Positions 1 through 11,630 of a stretch of 64,000 nucleotides of DNA are shown here, one piece after another. Position numbers and translations under genes: made by a program. Source of the DNA: Phymorhynchus buccinoides (lineage: Eukaryota > Mollusca > Gastropoda > Neogastropoda > Raphitomidae); assembly GCA_017654935.2 (NCBI GenBank), contig CM065693.1, forward strand, positions 24,761,102 through 24,825,101, in the 5' to 3' direction. The notes under the pieces are model-generated. The model had not been told where the DNA came from, ran no database searches, and was given only the letters and a program-made list of their open reading frames with translations. The first letter of the stretch is position 1, and every line of letters starts with the position of its first letter.

Positions 1-1217
<1,217 letters not shown>

Positions 1218-1440
1218 ATTTGAGAACGTTCAGTATGGTCATATGAGCACGGGTGCTGATTATCTTAAAAAGAAAGAAAGAAGATATTATAAAGTTTTCG
1301 ATTAAATTTGATCGATGGCTTGAAACCAGAGAGCATTAGTTATAATAATATATAAAGAAAGCTTATATAGCGCACATTCCAGGCTAGCTGCTCATGGCGC
1401 TTTACCAAAAATATACATTTAATCAAATCACATCAATACC

Positions 1441-1735
1441 CATGCTCGCACGCACACAAGCACACACACACTGACGAACACTCCATATCATTTACACGCG
1501 CATGCACACATACATACAGTACATACATACATACATACATTACATACGTACATACATAACGTACATACATTACATACACACACACAGACATACAACACAC
1601 ACACACACATCCCCACACACATGCATAAGCACATGCCAGCGCGCGCATGCACACACACACGTTCTGTCTCCCAACTTTCCCATGGCATACCATATAAGAC
1701 AAAGTGTTCAACAACAACAACAACAACAACAATAA
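1441..1735. repeat. CA / CATA microsatellite cluster and (CAA)n
   Basis: Alternating CACACA, ACATACATAC and GCGCATGCACAC tracts run from about 1441 to 1660. A pure (CAA)n run follows at about 1711-1731. Reading frames on both strands are low complexity. Confidence 0.85.
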
Positions 1736-1984
1736 TACATAATAGCTTAGAACATGCTAAAATGAAGAATTTGTTTTTTTTGGTTAAGAAACGATAATGA
1801 AATTGATTTTAAATTAATCTTTTACTTAATGCTTTTTTAGTTAATAATTGACAAATATAATTGCTGCAAGAAAACTTATAATAATTTTACATTCGCGCAG
1901 TTTCATACAAAATATATGATCAACATTATGGGGAGTATTTGCATTAAAAGTAAAACTAAAAAAATCAAGTTCATATTATTTTTT

Positions 1985-1986
<2 letters not shown>

Positions 1987-2018
<32 letters not shown>

Positions 2019-2157
2019 TCATTATTACGTGTTGTAGGGGGTTTTCGGTCTGGGGGGGGGGGGGGGGGGGGGGGGGCGGGGGGGGGGCGGGGGGGGGGGT
2101 GAGGGGGGGGGGGGGGGGGGGGGGGTGGGGGGTGGGGGGGCTGTGGGGGGGGGTGGT
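1987..2157. repeat. poly-G / G-rich tract
   Basis: This is three long G homopolymer blocks broken by short unique segments, almost pure G over about 170 bp. G-runs of this kind can form G-quadruplexes and are prone to sequencing length error, so the exact length is doubtful. Confidence 0.9.
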
Positions 2158-4021
2158 GTAAAAAATTGTAACTGCAGAAAATAAGGTAGGCGTCGTGTAA
2201 ATAGATAATGTCAAAAGTCAACTTATTTGAAGGGACCTCATCGTTCAGTTTCAGGTTGAATGAAAAAATAAAAGATTGAATCTACACCTAAAAGGTGAAA
2301 AAGGATATTGCTGCAATTTAGTTTTTATTTTTTCCTGGCTCTGTCTCTCTTTTTCTCTCCCCCCCCCCCCCCCCCCCCCGTCTCTCTCTCTCTCTAGTGT
2401 CCGTTCTCCCTCTGTCACTCTGTTTCCCACACTCTCCCCTTATTACATTAAAGTTCACACTATGAATATTTCACTTAGGTACCACCACCTAAGCCGAGGC
2501 ACGTTTTTGTTATATTATGACCTTTGTATTGTTTTATTTTCTGTTTGTGGCTCAAGCCACAAACCTATAACTCACTTTGTCGGTCGGTCGGTCTGTCTGT
2601 CTGTCGTTCCAAAATTGTCGCACTTCAAATCGAGGCGACACGAGAAAATGGAGTTTTACGTCCTCTTGGTCTGAATCAGACACATATGGGACAATTGTAA
2701 ATACAAATATGGTTGGAACAATACTGGAGGAATTGCCCGGAGGCAGTACGAAACCAGTAAAGTCCAAATTTCGTATTAATGCAGATAGCTGTAGCGGTGA
2801 CCACGCCTCGGTAAACCTCATCGGCTATGGCACCTCCACAAGTTAGTATAACATTTCAATTTCAATTCAAATTTTTTCATAAATCGTGGCTACACTTCAA
2901 AATTAATTGAGGCCGCTCTTTAAAAATTAAAATGATGTATTTTAAAAGCGTACAAAATAATAAACAAAATAATAAACATACGTAATACAGACACTACAAC
3001 AGACACGAACGAGTATGCGGTGCTTCTTTTGATGAATATAAGTAGGATACATAGTTTTAAATGTTTTCCAAAAGATATGAAAAAGTTGCGAAATGGTGCA
3101 GAGATAGCATTCTGATTTACAGATTAAAACTATTGAAAATCCAGGGGAGGTAACTCAAGATTGGAGTGGTAAAAATAGACAGCTTGCCACACAAACTATT
3201 GCGATTTTCGCGATTGTTCTTATGTAATTGGCTTTATATTGAGAAAATACATTGACATTGATGTAGAAGGGCTTAAACTTTGCAGAACATTATTTTTTTA
3301 GGTGTGTTTAGAGGTGAAAAGACAGAATGTTCACGTGGCGGACAGGAAAATAATGCTTTATTTACTTTGACACTGATTGACACAAATCTAATCATTGGAG
3401 AGAGCTTTCCAATTTCGCACAAACAAAGAAAATGAACAGTTTTTGTTGCATCAACCAAACAGAAAGCAGGTAAGGTTATTAGATATATGCGTGCGGTTGC
3501 TCGCATTACAAGAAAACAAACGTGGTGAAAAAACATTATACCCAATTGAAAAAAGTTTATTTGCCAAAAGGGATGCCGATTTGAGGTACATGTAACAGGC
3601 CCTAGTGTGAAAAAGAAGTGTGCAAAATTTGAAGTCTTTATCTCAATTATTTTTGTTGAGATATAATTTGCAAACCACATTACATGAACATTTCATGAGC
3701 ACTCTGCATTTTCGACTCTACAAAAACACAGCTGAAAATACTTTTTCCAAAGTGTAAGCCCTTCTACATCATTTCCAGTATCTTTTCTCAGTACAAAGCC
3801 AGTCACATAAAAATAAAACGATAAAAAGGTTATAGAACAAAGATGACAAAAAAGTACCTCAGCTTAGGTGGTACTAGTGCCTTAACACATTCGCCATTCG
3901 CAACGATTTGAATTAGTAAAAATACCCCACAAAGCACTCCAGCCATACACACAAACAAAAAATCCATAAACAAAATGAGAAATCGATAAAAAGGATGACA
4001 GGTTTCTACTTCAGGTTTAGA
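2158..4021. other. intergenic, no gene recognised
   Basis: The stretch is AT-rich with a poly-C plus CT tract at about 2359-2396 and a short CGGT/CTGT run at about 2580-2604. Between 2552 and 2846 both strands stay open for about 85-90 codons in a low-complexity setting. I recognise no domain there and no splice context, so I do not call a gene. Nothing else was seen. Confidence 0.5.
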
Positions 4022-4412
4022 ATAGCGGGTAGAGTGACAGTGGAGCCGCGTTCGCTTCGTGGTCAAGTAAAACCGAGTTCGAACCTGGGTACAGGGATTT
4101 TTTTTTCCTCTCATTCTGCACGAGGCCTGACGGTACTGAACGTGGATGCGAGTCTTTCGGGATGAGACGATAAAACCGAAAGGGTCCGTGCTGCCATGCA
4201 CTTAGCTACGTTAACACAGTGGCACGAAAAAGTGTCATTTGGTAAAATTCCCCCCCCCCCCCCCCCCTCATCAGAACTGACAAAAATCGATGCCAAAAAA
4301 ATAAAAATTGGGTTGGCGCGCCTTGCTGCGACGCGCTCTCCAGGTGGAGAGAACGAATTTCACAGAGAAGCCTCTGTGACTATAATACCTAATACTAATA
4401 GCGACGGTCGGT
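4022..4412 (+). repeat. tRNA-derived SINE, family A, copy 1
   Basis: The 5' head resembles a tRNA gene: an A-box-like GTAGAGTGACAGTGGAGC, then about 40 bp later a perfect B-box pattern GTTCGAACC in GAGTTCGAACCTGGG. The body contains TTTCGGGATGAGACGATAAAACC, a GTGGCACGAAAAAGTGTCATTTGG segment and a 3' part with CGCTCTCCAGGTGGAGAG and CCTCTGTGACTATAATACC. Other copies are at 10676-11070 (+) and 16515-16886 (-). A poly-C run interrupts it near 4250. The tRNA origin is inferred from the two box motifs. Confidence 0.8.
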
Positions 4413-4788
4413 AGATCAGACTTATTTTATTATATAGACTTTAATAGAAACAACTCTCCACACCAATGGTTTTTATTCACAACAAACCACTACAAAAAGC
4501 AAAGTCAGAGGCAAAAGTTTGGTCATAACAGGAGCGAAGCGAGTTTAGAAGTGACCAAGTATGGTGTGACACAGATTTTCTTCCCTTTGAAGCAAATGCA
4601 TCGAATGACAGCTATCTATAAATCCGCACATATATGGCTGGGAACGACTTGAATAATGTGCTAATTTCACTTCTTTAAGTGAATAAAAGACGTTTTAAAT
4701 AACAAACGCAACAACAACGACGTGAATGAGTTAATGTTTTGGGCTCGTTCTCGTTTGTCTCGTCTGTCCTTCAAGTGCTCCCTACTGT

Positions 4789-4819
<31 letters not shown>

Positions 4820-5351
4820 GCTTGCCACTTCGGTTTTCCTCTTTCTTATCTGTTTTTTGAATTCAGTGCTTGCGATACGAAAGCGTTGTAATGGCTGTGT
4901 GCCTTTAAGACTTAATAAGGTACCGTATTCATTTCAATTTACACATAACATTGCGGAGATACGTGCGTATAGAATCCGTGCGGTATATCCGTAAACTACT
5001 TAAAAGAAGGGAAGGGGGAATATTGCAGCACGTGTAAGATTTCCGTCATAATCCGTACATTTTTACCCTTTGTGTTTTTTCCACTTATTTAACGGATTGC
5101 GCAATGGGTTTGTGCATGAACTGTGTACAAGGCCTTTAAGCGTGTAATACAGTGATAATTTATTTGTTATGTCTGTATTTGCGTGTGTAAATGCGTGTGT
5201 GGTGTGGGTGTGTGTGGGTGTGTGTGTTGTGTGTGCTGTGCGTTGGCGGTGTGGAGTTCGGCGTGCGGTGATGTGGGCGTGTGGCGCTATATCAGTAAGT
5301 GTGCGCGTAGTGCGCTGTTGTGTGAGTAGTGTGTGTGGTGCAGTGTGCTTG

Positions 5352-5382
<31 letters not shown>

Positions 5383-5398
5383 CGTTTGCGTGTGCGCC
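4413..5398. other. intergenic with CTGT and GT-rich tracts
   Basis: No gene was seen. A (CTGT)n run lies at about 4791-4820, and an irregular GT-rich tract runs from about 5165 into the assembly gap, ending in pure GT repeats at about 5354-5379. Frames in this part are low-complexity V, C and G runs. Confidence 0.7.
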
Positions 5399-5898
5399 NN
5401 NNNNNNNNNNNNNNNNNNNNNNNNNNNNNNNNNNNNNNNNNNNNNNNNNNNNNNNNNNNNNNNNNNNNNNNNNNNNNNNNNNNNNNNNNNNNNNNNNNNN
5501 NNNNNNNNNNNNNNNNNNNNNNNNNNNNNNNNNNNNNNNNNNNNNNNNNNNNNNNNNNNNNNNNNNNNNNNNNNNNNNNNNNNNNNNNNNNNNNNNNNNN
5601 NNNNNNNNNNNNNNNNNNNNNNNNNNNNNNNNNNNNNNNNNNNNNNNNNNNNNNNNNNNNNNNNNNNNNNNNNNNNNNNNNNNNNNNNNNNNNNNNNNNN
5701 NNNNNNNNNNNNNNNNNNNNNNNNNNNNNNNNNNNNNNNNNNNNNNNNNNNNNNNNNNNNNNNNNNNNNNNNNNNNNNNNNNNNNNNNNNNNNNNNNNNN
5801 NNNNNNNNNNNNNNNNNNNNNNNNNNNNNNNNNNNNNNNNNNNNNNNNNNNNNNNNNNNNNNNNNNNNNNNNNNNNNNNNNNNNNNNNNNNNNNNNNN
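5399..5898. other. assembly gap (500 N)
   Basis: There are exactly 500 unknown bases, the usual placeholder for a gap of unknown size. The left edge sits in a GT microsatellite, the likely cause of the break. Reading frames that run through the Ns are meaningless. Confidence 1.
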
Positions 5899-7807
5899 AG
5901 GGATCAGGATGGAGGGTAACAATGGTAGATGAAGATCCAAGGGGTAGAACCATGTAAGGAACTGGGAAAGGAAACCGGAGAGGAAATGTAGAGGAACCCG
6001 TGAAGGAACACAGAAAGGAACCCCAAGAGGAACCCTGAAACAAAACCCGTGTACAATGTAAACTGTACTCATGCTACTTTGTCTCTATTAGTTTCAGCTA
6101 AGACAATTTCCATAGAAAACCTAATCATAATTGATTTGTGAATTTCAATCATAATCCAACATACAGATGTACAAATGTCCACAATAACTTGCCCGTAGGC
6201 TTAATGAAAGTGCAACTCTTGCTCAGAAATATGCCACAAGCAATTAATAATGAACAACTAAAGTCCCATTCATTATTTACTAACATTGAGTAACAATGTA
6301 GTGAACTAAACCAACATAGAAAACCAGTTTGACTTTGATTTCCAAAATGTCCCTCCTTTGAATTCAAATCACTATTCAACCTCAATAACCATTATAGCTT
6401 CCTCACTGTCCTCATTCCCTTTTATATTTACAAACACAAAACTAAAATGCCCCTTTAAGACTAATTTGACCAAGGCAGATTTTATAACTATCAAAAGTCT
6501 ACAAACTGAATTCATATTATGAAAATCATCCTTCACAGGAAAACTCAAATCTTCCTGTTAAATATTCATGTTCACAAAATCCAAACCAAAATATTTTCAA
6601 GGCAATCATTTACAATGAGTGACAAACTCCAATAAAATAAAATAACTTGAGCTTACCCAGAGTAATGGGAGAAAAGCACATCAAATCTTCAAGCTGAATG
6701 CAGTTCAACTTGACAGCTGACAAAAACTTGGGCCAACAGCCCTTCTCTTGGCTTGTCTGATCACAGAGTGAAAGTCAGTGGAAAACATCAAGGCCTAGGT
6801 AGATTCTATTGGCTGAAAACTGTTCACTAAAGTGACTCTGGAGCGGTATTCATGTCGAGGTGCTAAGTGACTTAGCATACTAATATCTTAGTAGCTCCTG
6901 CTAAAGTCGAAATTTGCTATTCACGTCAACATTTAGGCCTAGCATTTTTGGTGAGAGACTTCATCCACTGTAGGCACTAGATGGTATTGACTCATCCAAA
7001 AGATTATGTTTTCCAAGAATTGACATCTTTCCAATAACTGGTTGGGCACTGGAGCGGCTGGCACATTGTGAACCGAGCCCGTCTCTTTTCGTCAGGTGTT
7101 TCTTTCTATGCAAGTGAGTCTTTTCAGTCTGTTTGTGGTGATATGGTAGGCTTTATTTCACAGCCCATGTCAGCAGAATCGTGTCCAAAGTCAGTGACGC
7201 TTCCCTCAAACAGTTTAGTTACTAGATTTAACGTTTAGGTCAACATACTGCTTGCTGAATGTGTGTGTTCGTCTGATGGCTTTATTCATCGAATCACGAA
7301 TGGAGCTTTGTTTACCGTTGACAATGCCAACCGTTACCCACGTAGCCGTTGTCTACAAAACTTCCTGCCTTGCCACCTACCGGCAATGACCTTAGACTTC
7401 ATCAATTCCTGCAATGATGAAAGAAACTAAAACAAATCTTTGTTGTTGTTGTGGTGGTGCTGTTGTTGTTCTAGACTACCACATATGTTATAGATGAAGG
7501 TAAGGTTTCCCTTGATAGATCTAGACGATACCTACATCATATCGTGATCGCGGGATGATGCTGAAATAAAATACATAAAAGATGTAGTCTAGTCTAGATC
7601 TAATGTGTCATGATCATGATGCTGCACGCTAACTAGACCTGTGCAAACTTATTGCCCCTATTTCATTCAGTAGATGACACACAGGCCCACATGGATCTGA
7701 GAATGAATAACAAGTCTAGATCTGTTTGAAAATGTTTTCTATGTTCATATAACTTATGAGGTGAAACAGAAAACAAGTTAAACGTGTGCGTGTGTGTAAG
7801 TTTGCGA
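5899..7807. other. intergenic, no gene recognised
   Basis: The first 160 bp is purine-rich with repeated AAGGAACC-like words. About 6836-6925 (GAGCGGTATTCATG followed by GAGGTGCTAAGTGACTTAGCA) resembles, partly in inverted form, a segment at about 29490-29575 (GAGGTGCTAAGTGG and GAATACCGCCCC), so it is probably a dispersed repeat. A GTTGTTGTTGT run is at about 7441-7470. No open frame with recognisable protein content was found. Confidence 0.5.
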
Positions 7808-8152
7808 GTGTGTGGGTTCGAATCCAGCTGGGGTCGCAGTGGTGTGTCCTTGGGAAAGGCACTTTACTCCTATTTTCCTCACTCCACCCAGGTGTAAAAT
7901 GGGTACCTGACGTCAGTTGGGGAAAAAGTCCTTCGGATGAGACTTAAAACCGAGGTCCCGTGTGCGAACGCATGCACAAAGATCTTGCGCACACGTTAAA
8001 GCCCATTCCACTAATCGGTAGGAGTAGGCCATGTTGTGCCGGTGGGATGGATGACACGAACTCACATAGCATGCATCCTGTGCGCCAGTTGCAGTCTAAA
8101 TGAAGACTTTGGGCGTGGGGCAGGATAAACATCCCCAATAGGAAGAAGAAGC
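7808..8152 (+). repeat. SINE, family B, copy 1
   Basis: It begins with a B-box-like GGGTTCGAATCCAGCTGGG. It continues with a segment of a type common in invertebrate SINEs (TGGGAAAGGCACTTTACTCC, then CACCCAGGTGTAAAATGGGT). The body reads TTCGGATGAGACTTAAAACC, then GAGGTCCCGTGTGCGAACGC, and the end is GCAGGATAAACATCCCCAAT plus GAAGAAGAAG. Partial copies lie at 16452-16514 and 17698-17855, and a reverse copy at 54750-54982. The A-box half is not visible, as a GT microsatellite occupies that position. Confidence 0.75.
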
Positions 8153-8379
8153 ATAGTTTTGTTACCACATACCCTAGCCCACCCCTACCCCCATACTGGA
8201 GTGATGTCCGGAGGCCCTGGTCATAGTCCATTGACCTATTAATATTGAAAATGTCCTATTGTGTTCTCCCCTGTCAGGACTAATGTCTGATTATTTTTGT
8301 AACACAGGCGAACTTTGTCTTATTGATTTCTGGAAAGAGCCAGGACATTGTCCTATTGATTTCTCTTGTCTCAGGACAT

Positions 8380-8690
8380 CTGTGGCAGCGGGCGGGACAG
8401 GAACCAGTGGCCTAGCAGATTCAACAGAGGAAGTGGGGCTGGATTGGACACACCCACAGGAAACCAGCATCACATGCCAGGCCCTGACCTGGAACCCCCA
8501 GGGGAAAAGGACGAGATGTCGGCATCACAACAGCTGGAGGAGGGACACCCTGGCTGAACTGGAGAGACAGGGAACGAGCTGGAATGGCGTGAAAAGAGCT
8601 GCCCAGAACAGGGTGTGATGGCGGGGTGTCGTCAGTGGACTATGCGCCTCTTGGAGCAACAGTCCTAAGTAAGTAAGTAGGACATTTTGT
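8380..8690 (+). pseudogene. non-LTR retrotransposon 3' end (RT-ORF C-terminal tail)
   Basis: One frame encodes QALTWNPQGKRTRC, then SWRRDTLAELERQGTSWNGV and KRAAQNR. This pattern is typical of the extreme C-terminus of reverse-transcriptase ORFs in invertebrate LINEs. An in-frame TGA at 8616-8618 interrupts it. The frame then continues with WRGVVSGLCASWSN to a TAA at 8670-8672. The end is followed directly by a short TAAGTAAGTAAG run, the sort of simple 3' tail used by several LINE clades. No RT catalytic motif is present, so the copy is severely 5'-truncated and dead. Confidence 0.65.
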
Positions 8691-8998
8691 CCTATCACTT
8701 TTCTATCCTCGGTACATGATCACTTACACTATAAATTTACATCCATGATACAACTAGTCCCACATACCACTAGTCCCACAAGTCTCTCTCCCCTTGTGTC
8801 CGTCAAACCCGTATGAACGCATGCACGCGCACATACACATACATTTACACTCTCACACACAAGCCCATTCAGAATATAATTATGCGTGCATTGCACTCAC
8901 GCATAAACAACTGTGTGTGGAACTAGCGGTATGGTAACAAAAGTATGCTTCCATGTGTGTGTGTGTATGCTCACGCGCAAATGTGTTTGTGTCTGTGT

Positions 8999-9036
<38 letters not shown>

Positions 9037-9294
9037 ATGTAGCCAATTGTATAAGTTTTCAATTTGTTAGTCTTGCCTATTGTATTGTGTTGTCTGATTA
9101 ACAAGACCTTTTTTCCCCTCCTACCTCCTCCATCCACCTTTCACCAACAATGCATGAACTGTTAGAAAATGTGCTATATCAAATTAGGCATATACATGTA
9201 ATGTGTCTGAACAAGTAAAGATGCCTCAAAAGCATATATAAAATGAGTTGCTAAAAAGTCAGTTATAAGAAGCTATATTTTGTGTTTGTATCAT

Positions 9295-9327
<33 letters not shown>

Positions 9328-9409
9328 CGCACATGCATGATGGTGTGTTTGTGGTTTTTTAAGCACTTGCACACATGTGCAAGCACCCATACATATTTGT
9401 GTAAAAATA
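8691..9409. other. intergenic with GA and GT microsatellites
   Basis: No gene was seen. There are a (GA)n tract at about 9000-9034 and a (GT)n tract at about 9297-9325, plus scattered CACACA and GTGTGT around 8820-8990. Confidence 0.7.
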
Positions 9410-10350
9410 AGATGAAAAGATAAACATTTGATAATACTTGATACTATATAAAATATACCCAAAAATATATATAGGCCGGGCTGGCCCTATGGTTTACAGG
9501 TTGAACTTCAACAGAAACTGTATAGAAGTAAAACCATGTGATTTTGATTTCAATTTTTTTATTTTTTTTATTGTTGTTTTTCAGACTGGCAGTGAAGATT
9601 TAAATCCACAAGCGCAGGACGTGCCAGTGCACACTTCTGATGCTGTGCCAGCTGAGTACACGATTACCATATCCATGTTTGGTAATGTTAATAATATTAA
9701 TAGTTGTAATTAAGCTTTTTTAATTCTTATTTGGGGTGGGTAGAGTGGGTGGGGAGGGACTAAAACAGCTGTCTGATGTCCACCACACCGAAAAGAAGAC
9801 TTTTGCAGTCAGCCATGTGTGTGTGTATTACATGTGTGCATGCTTATTTGCTTGTCCCGTGTATATTACATGTTTGTGTGAAAACAATAAATGTTTGTAG
9901 CATGAAATCTATGTGCACATATAGTTATACACACACGTATGTGCATGCACGCACATGTATGTTCAAGCACCTGTACATATGCATGCATGTTAGATTAAAA
10001 AATAAGATTGGTATTTGGTATATTCTAGTCACAGAGACATATGAGTAAAATGGAAGGGGGGGGGGGGGCTGTTGTGGGATTTTTATGTGCATAAAGCGCA
10101 TGGGTCAGATTTTTCAGTTTGATTTTCCTGTCGAATTAAAAAGAAAGGGCGAGGCAGGGAAGATAAACATTTAATACTACTTGATTCTATGTATGGTTCA
10201 TGGGTTGAACTTTAGCGGAAACTATGTAATACTAAAGTCATGTCATTTGAATTATATATTTTTGGGTGGCTTTTTCAGACTCTGTGAAGATTTAAACCCA
10301 CATACGAAGGGTGAGCAGACATGCACGTCTAACACTGTGCCAGGTAATGT
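9410..10350 (+). repeat. diverged ~0.74-kb tandem duplication with exon-like cassettes
   Basis: About 9410-9681 and 10150-10343 are related. Shared landmarks are GATAAACATTT, GGTTGAACTT, a TTTTTCAG acceptor-like site, GAAGATTTAAAYCCACA and CTGTGCCAG. After the acceptor, copy 1 (9585-9681) could be a 97-nt exon ending before GTAATGTT. Copy 2 (10279-10343) could be a 65-nt exon ending before GTAATGTA. Both encode an EDLNP...TS..VP pattern, but the start phases differ by 2 nt. I recognise no family. They may be tiny exons of an unknown plus-strand gene or merely a duplicated repeat. Confidence 0.4.
10043..10162 (-). repeat. SINE family C fragment
   Basis: This short reverse-strand fragment matches the copy at 62270-62578. 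Shared stretches are CTGTTGTGGGATTTTTATGTGC, then ATAAAGCGCATGGGTCAGA and GAAAGGGCGAGGC. A poly-G run borders it. Confidence 0.7.
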
Positions 10351-10675
10351 AATTGCTATAAAAAAAACATTATAGCGGACTGTCTAAACTTGACTACAGG
10401 TCAATTGATTAAATGTTGAGCTGGTGGTAGTAGGTGTTTTTAATCACATTGCACAGCACATAAGCGTAAGGAGATAGCAAGAAAATATAAATAAATTTAA
10501 AAAAATGACCGCACAATAATGAACATCAAAGAGCAAAGTATTTTTGACATTTGAGCCATAATCTGACAAAATAAATATTCTAAAAATGCTTTTACCTAGG
10601 GAAACACTTAAGGTGATTATTATCTGAATTGTTGGACTGAGTACATGAATGTATTACTAGCCTCATTTACTTACC

Positions 10676-11070
10676 AAGGTGTAGAGTGGCACAGAGGTAG
10701 CATGTTTGCCTTGTATACAATAAACCCAAGTTAGAACCTGGGTACAGGGGATTGTTCCTCTCATTCTGCACTAGGCCTTACGGTCTGAACTTGGGAGTCT
10801 TTAATATGAGAATAAACCGAGGTCCCATGTGCCCATGCACTTAGCACACGTTAAACCCAGTGGCAACAGAAAAGTTGTCATTTGGCCAAAATTTACACAC
10901 ACACCCTTTTCTTCTTCATCAGTCACACCATGCAATAGCTCGTCCCCTAAAATTGCGTGCAAATTTTTAAAAAAAAATGTGTGGCACACTTCTGGCTGCG
11001 ACACACTCTCCAGGTGGGAGCAACCTGAATTTTACAGATGCCTCTGTCACTTTAAAATACCAAATACTAG
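10676..11070 (+). repeat. tRNA-derived SINE, family A, copy 2
   Basis: The head is GTAGAGTGGCACAGAGGTAG, then GTTAGAACCTGGGTACAGGG. The body contains AATAAACCGAGGTCCCATGTGC and AACCCAGTGGCAACAGAAAAG. The 3' end reads GACACACTCTCCAGGTGGGAG and GATGCCTCTGTCACTTTAAAATACC. The B-box is slightly eroded relative to copy 1. It is bordered on both sides by unique sequence. It is a SINE and not a gene. Confidence 0.8.
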
Positions 11071-11352
11071 AGTGTAAAGCTATGTTTGGAACTGTGGCAA
11101 GACATATTTTTGTTTAAATTTTTCTGTTTTTCCAAGTGGTACATTTTGCTTTGTGAGGCTGTGAATGACTAATAAAGAAGCTAGAGAAACAAAAAGTGTT
11201 GACGTTTCATGGCAGGTTAGGATAGTAGTGAGAGAACATTTCCCTAACATTTGAAGTGATATTAATAATTTGAAAAGAAAATCATACAAGATGACAATAT
11301 TGCTCAGAACATTTTGACTGGATTTTATCATTTCCTGAACATTAATTACTAA

Positions 11353-11630
11353 TAATTTTCGGTAAAGGTCAAGATGTGCCACCTATCTCGGTGAATTGTA
11401 TTTTTCCGTTATTGCCTTTCTTACCATACATAAAGCTGTATTTTAGGAACATTTTTAGCTAATAACCTTTTTGGAATACTAACCCTAACCCTAGCCGTTA
11501 CAAAAAGGTAATTAGCTAAAAATGTTCCTAAAATACAGCTTTATGTATGGTAAGAAAGGCAAAAACGGAAAAATACAATTAACCGAGAAATGCATGGGGG
11601 GTGGCACATCTTTACCTTTACCTAATTTTC
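11353..11630. mobile_element. foldback MITE with 8-bp target duplication (hAT-like)
   Basis: The outer termini are GGTAAAGGTCAAGATGTGCC (from 11361) and the complementary GGCACATCTTTACCTTTACC (to 11622). The inner arms, containing CATACATAAAGCTGTATTTT and its complement, pair almost perfectly around a short axis at about 11474-11496. An identical 8-bp TAATTTTC flanks both ends (11353-11360 and 11623-11630). An 8-bp duplication with terminal inverted repeats fits the hAT superfamily, though other 8-bp-TSD groups are possible. The axis contains CTAACCCTAACCCTA, a telomere-like repeat. There is no coding capacity. Confidence 0.8.

Noticed and set aside
2552..2846. Overlapping ~85-90-codon frames on both strands
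   Set aside because: There is no family resemblance, no splice signals, and the opening includes a CTGT repeat.
5063..6072. Long open frames spanning the N gap on both strands
   Set aside because: They are open only because Ns are not stops; the flanks are GT-rich low complexity.
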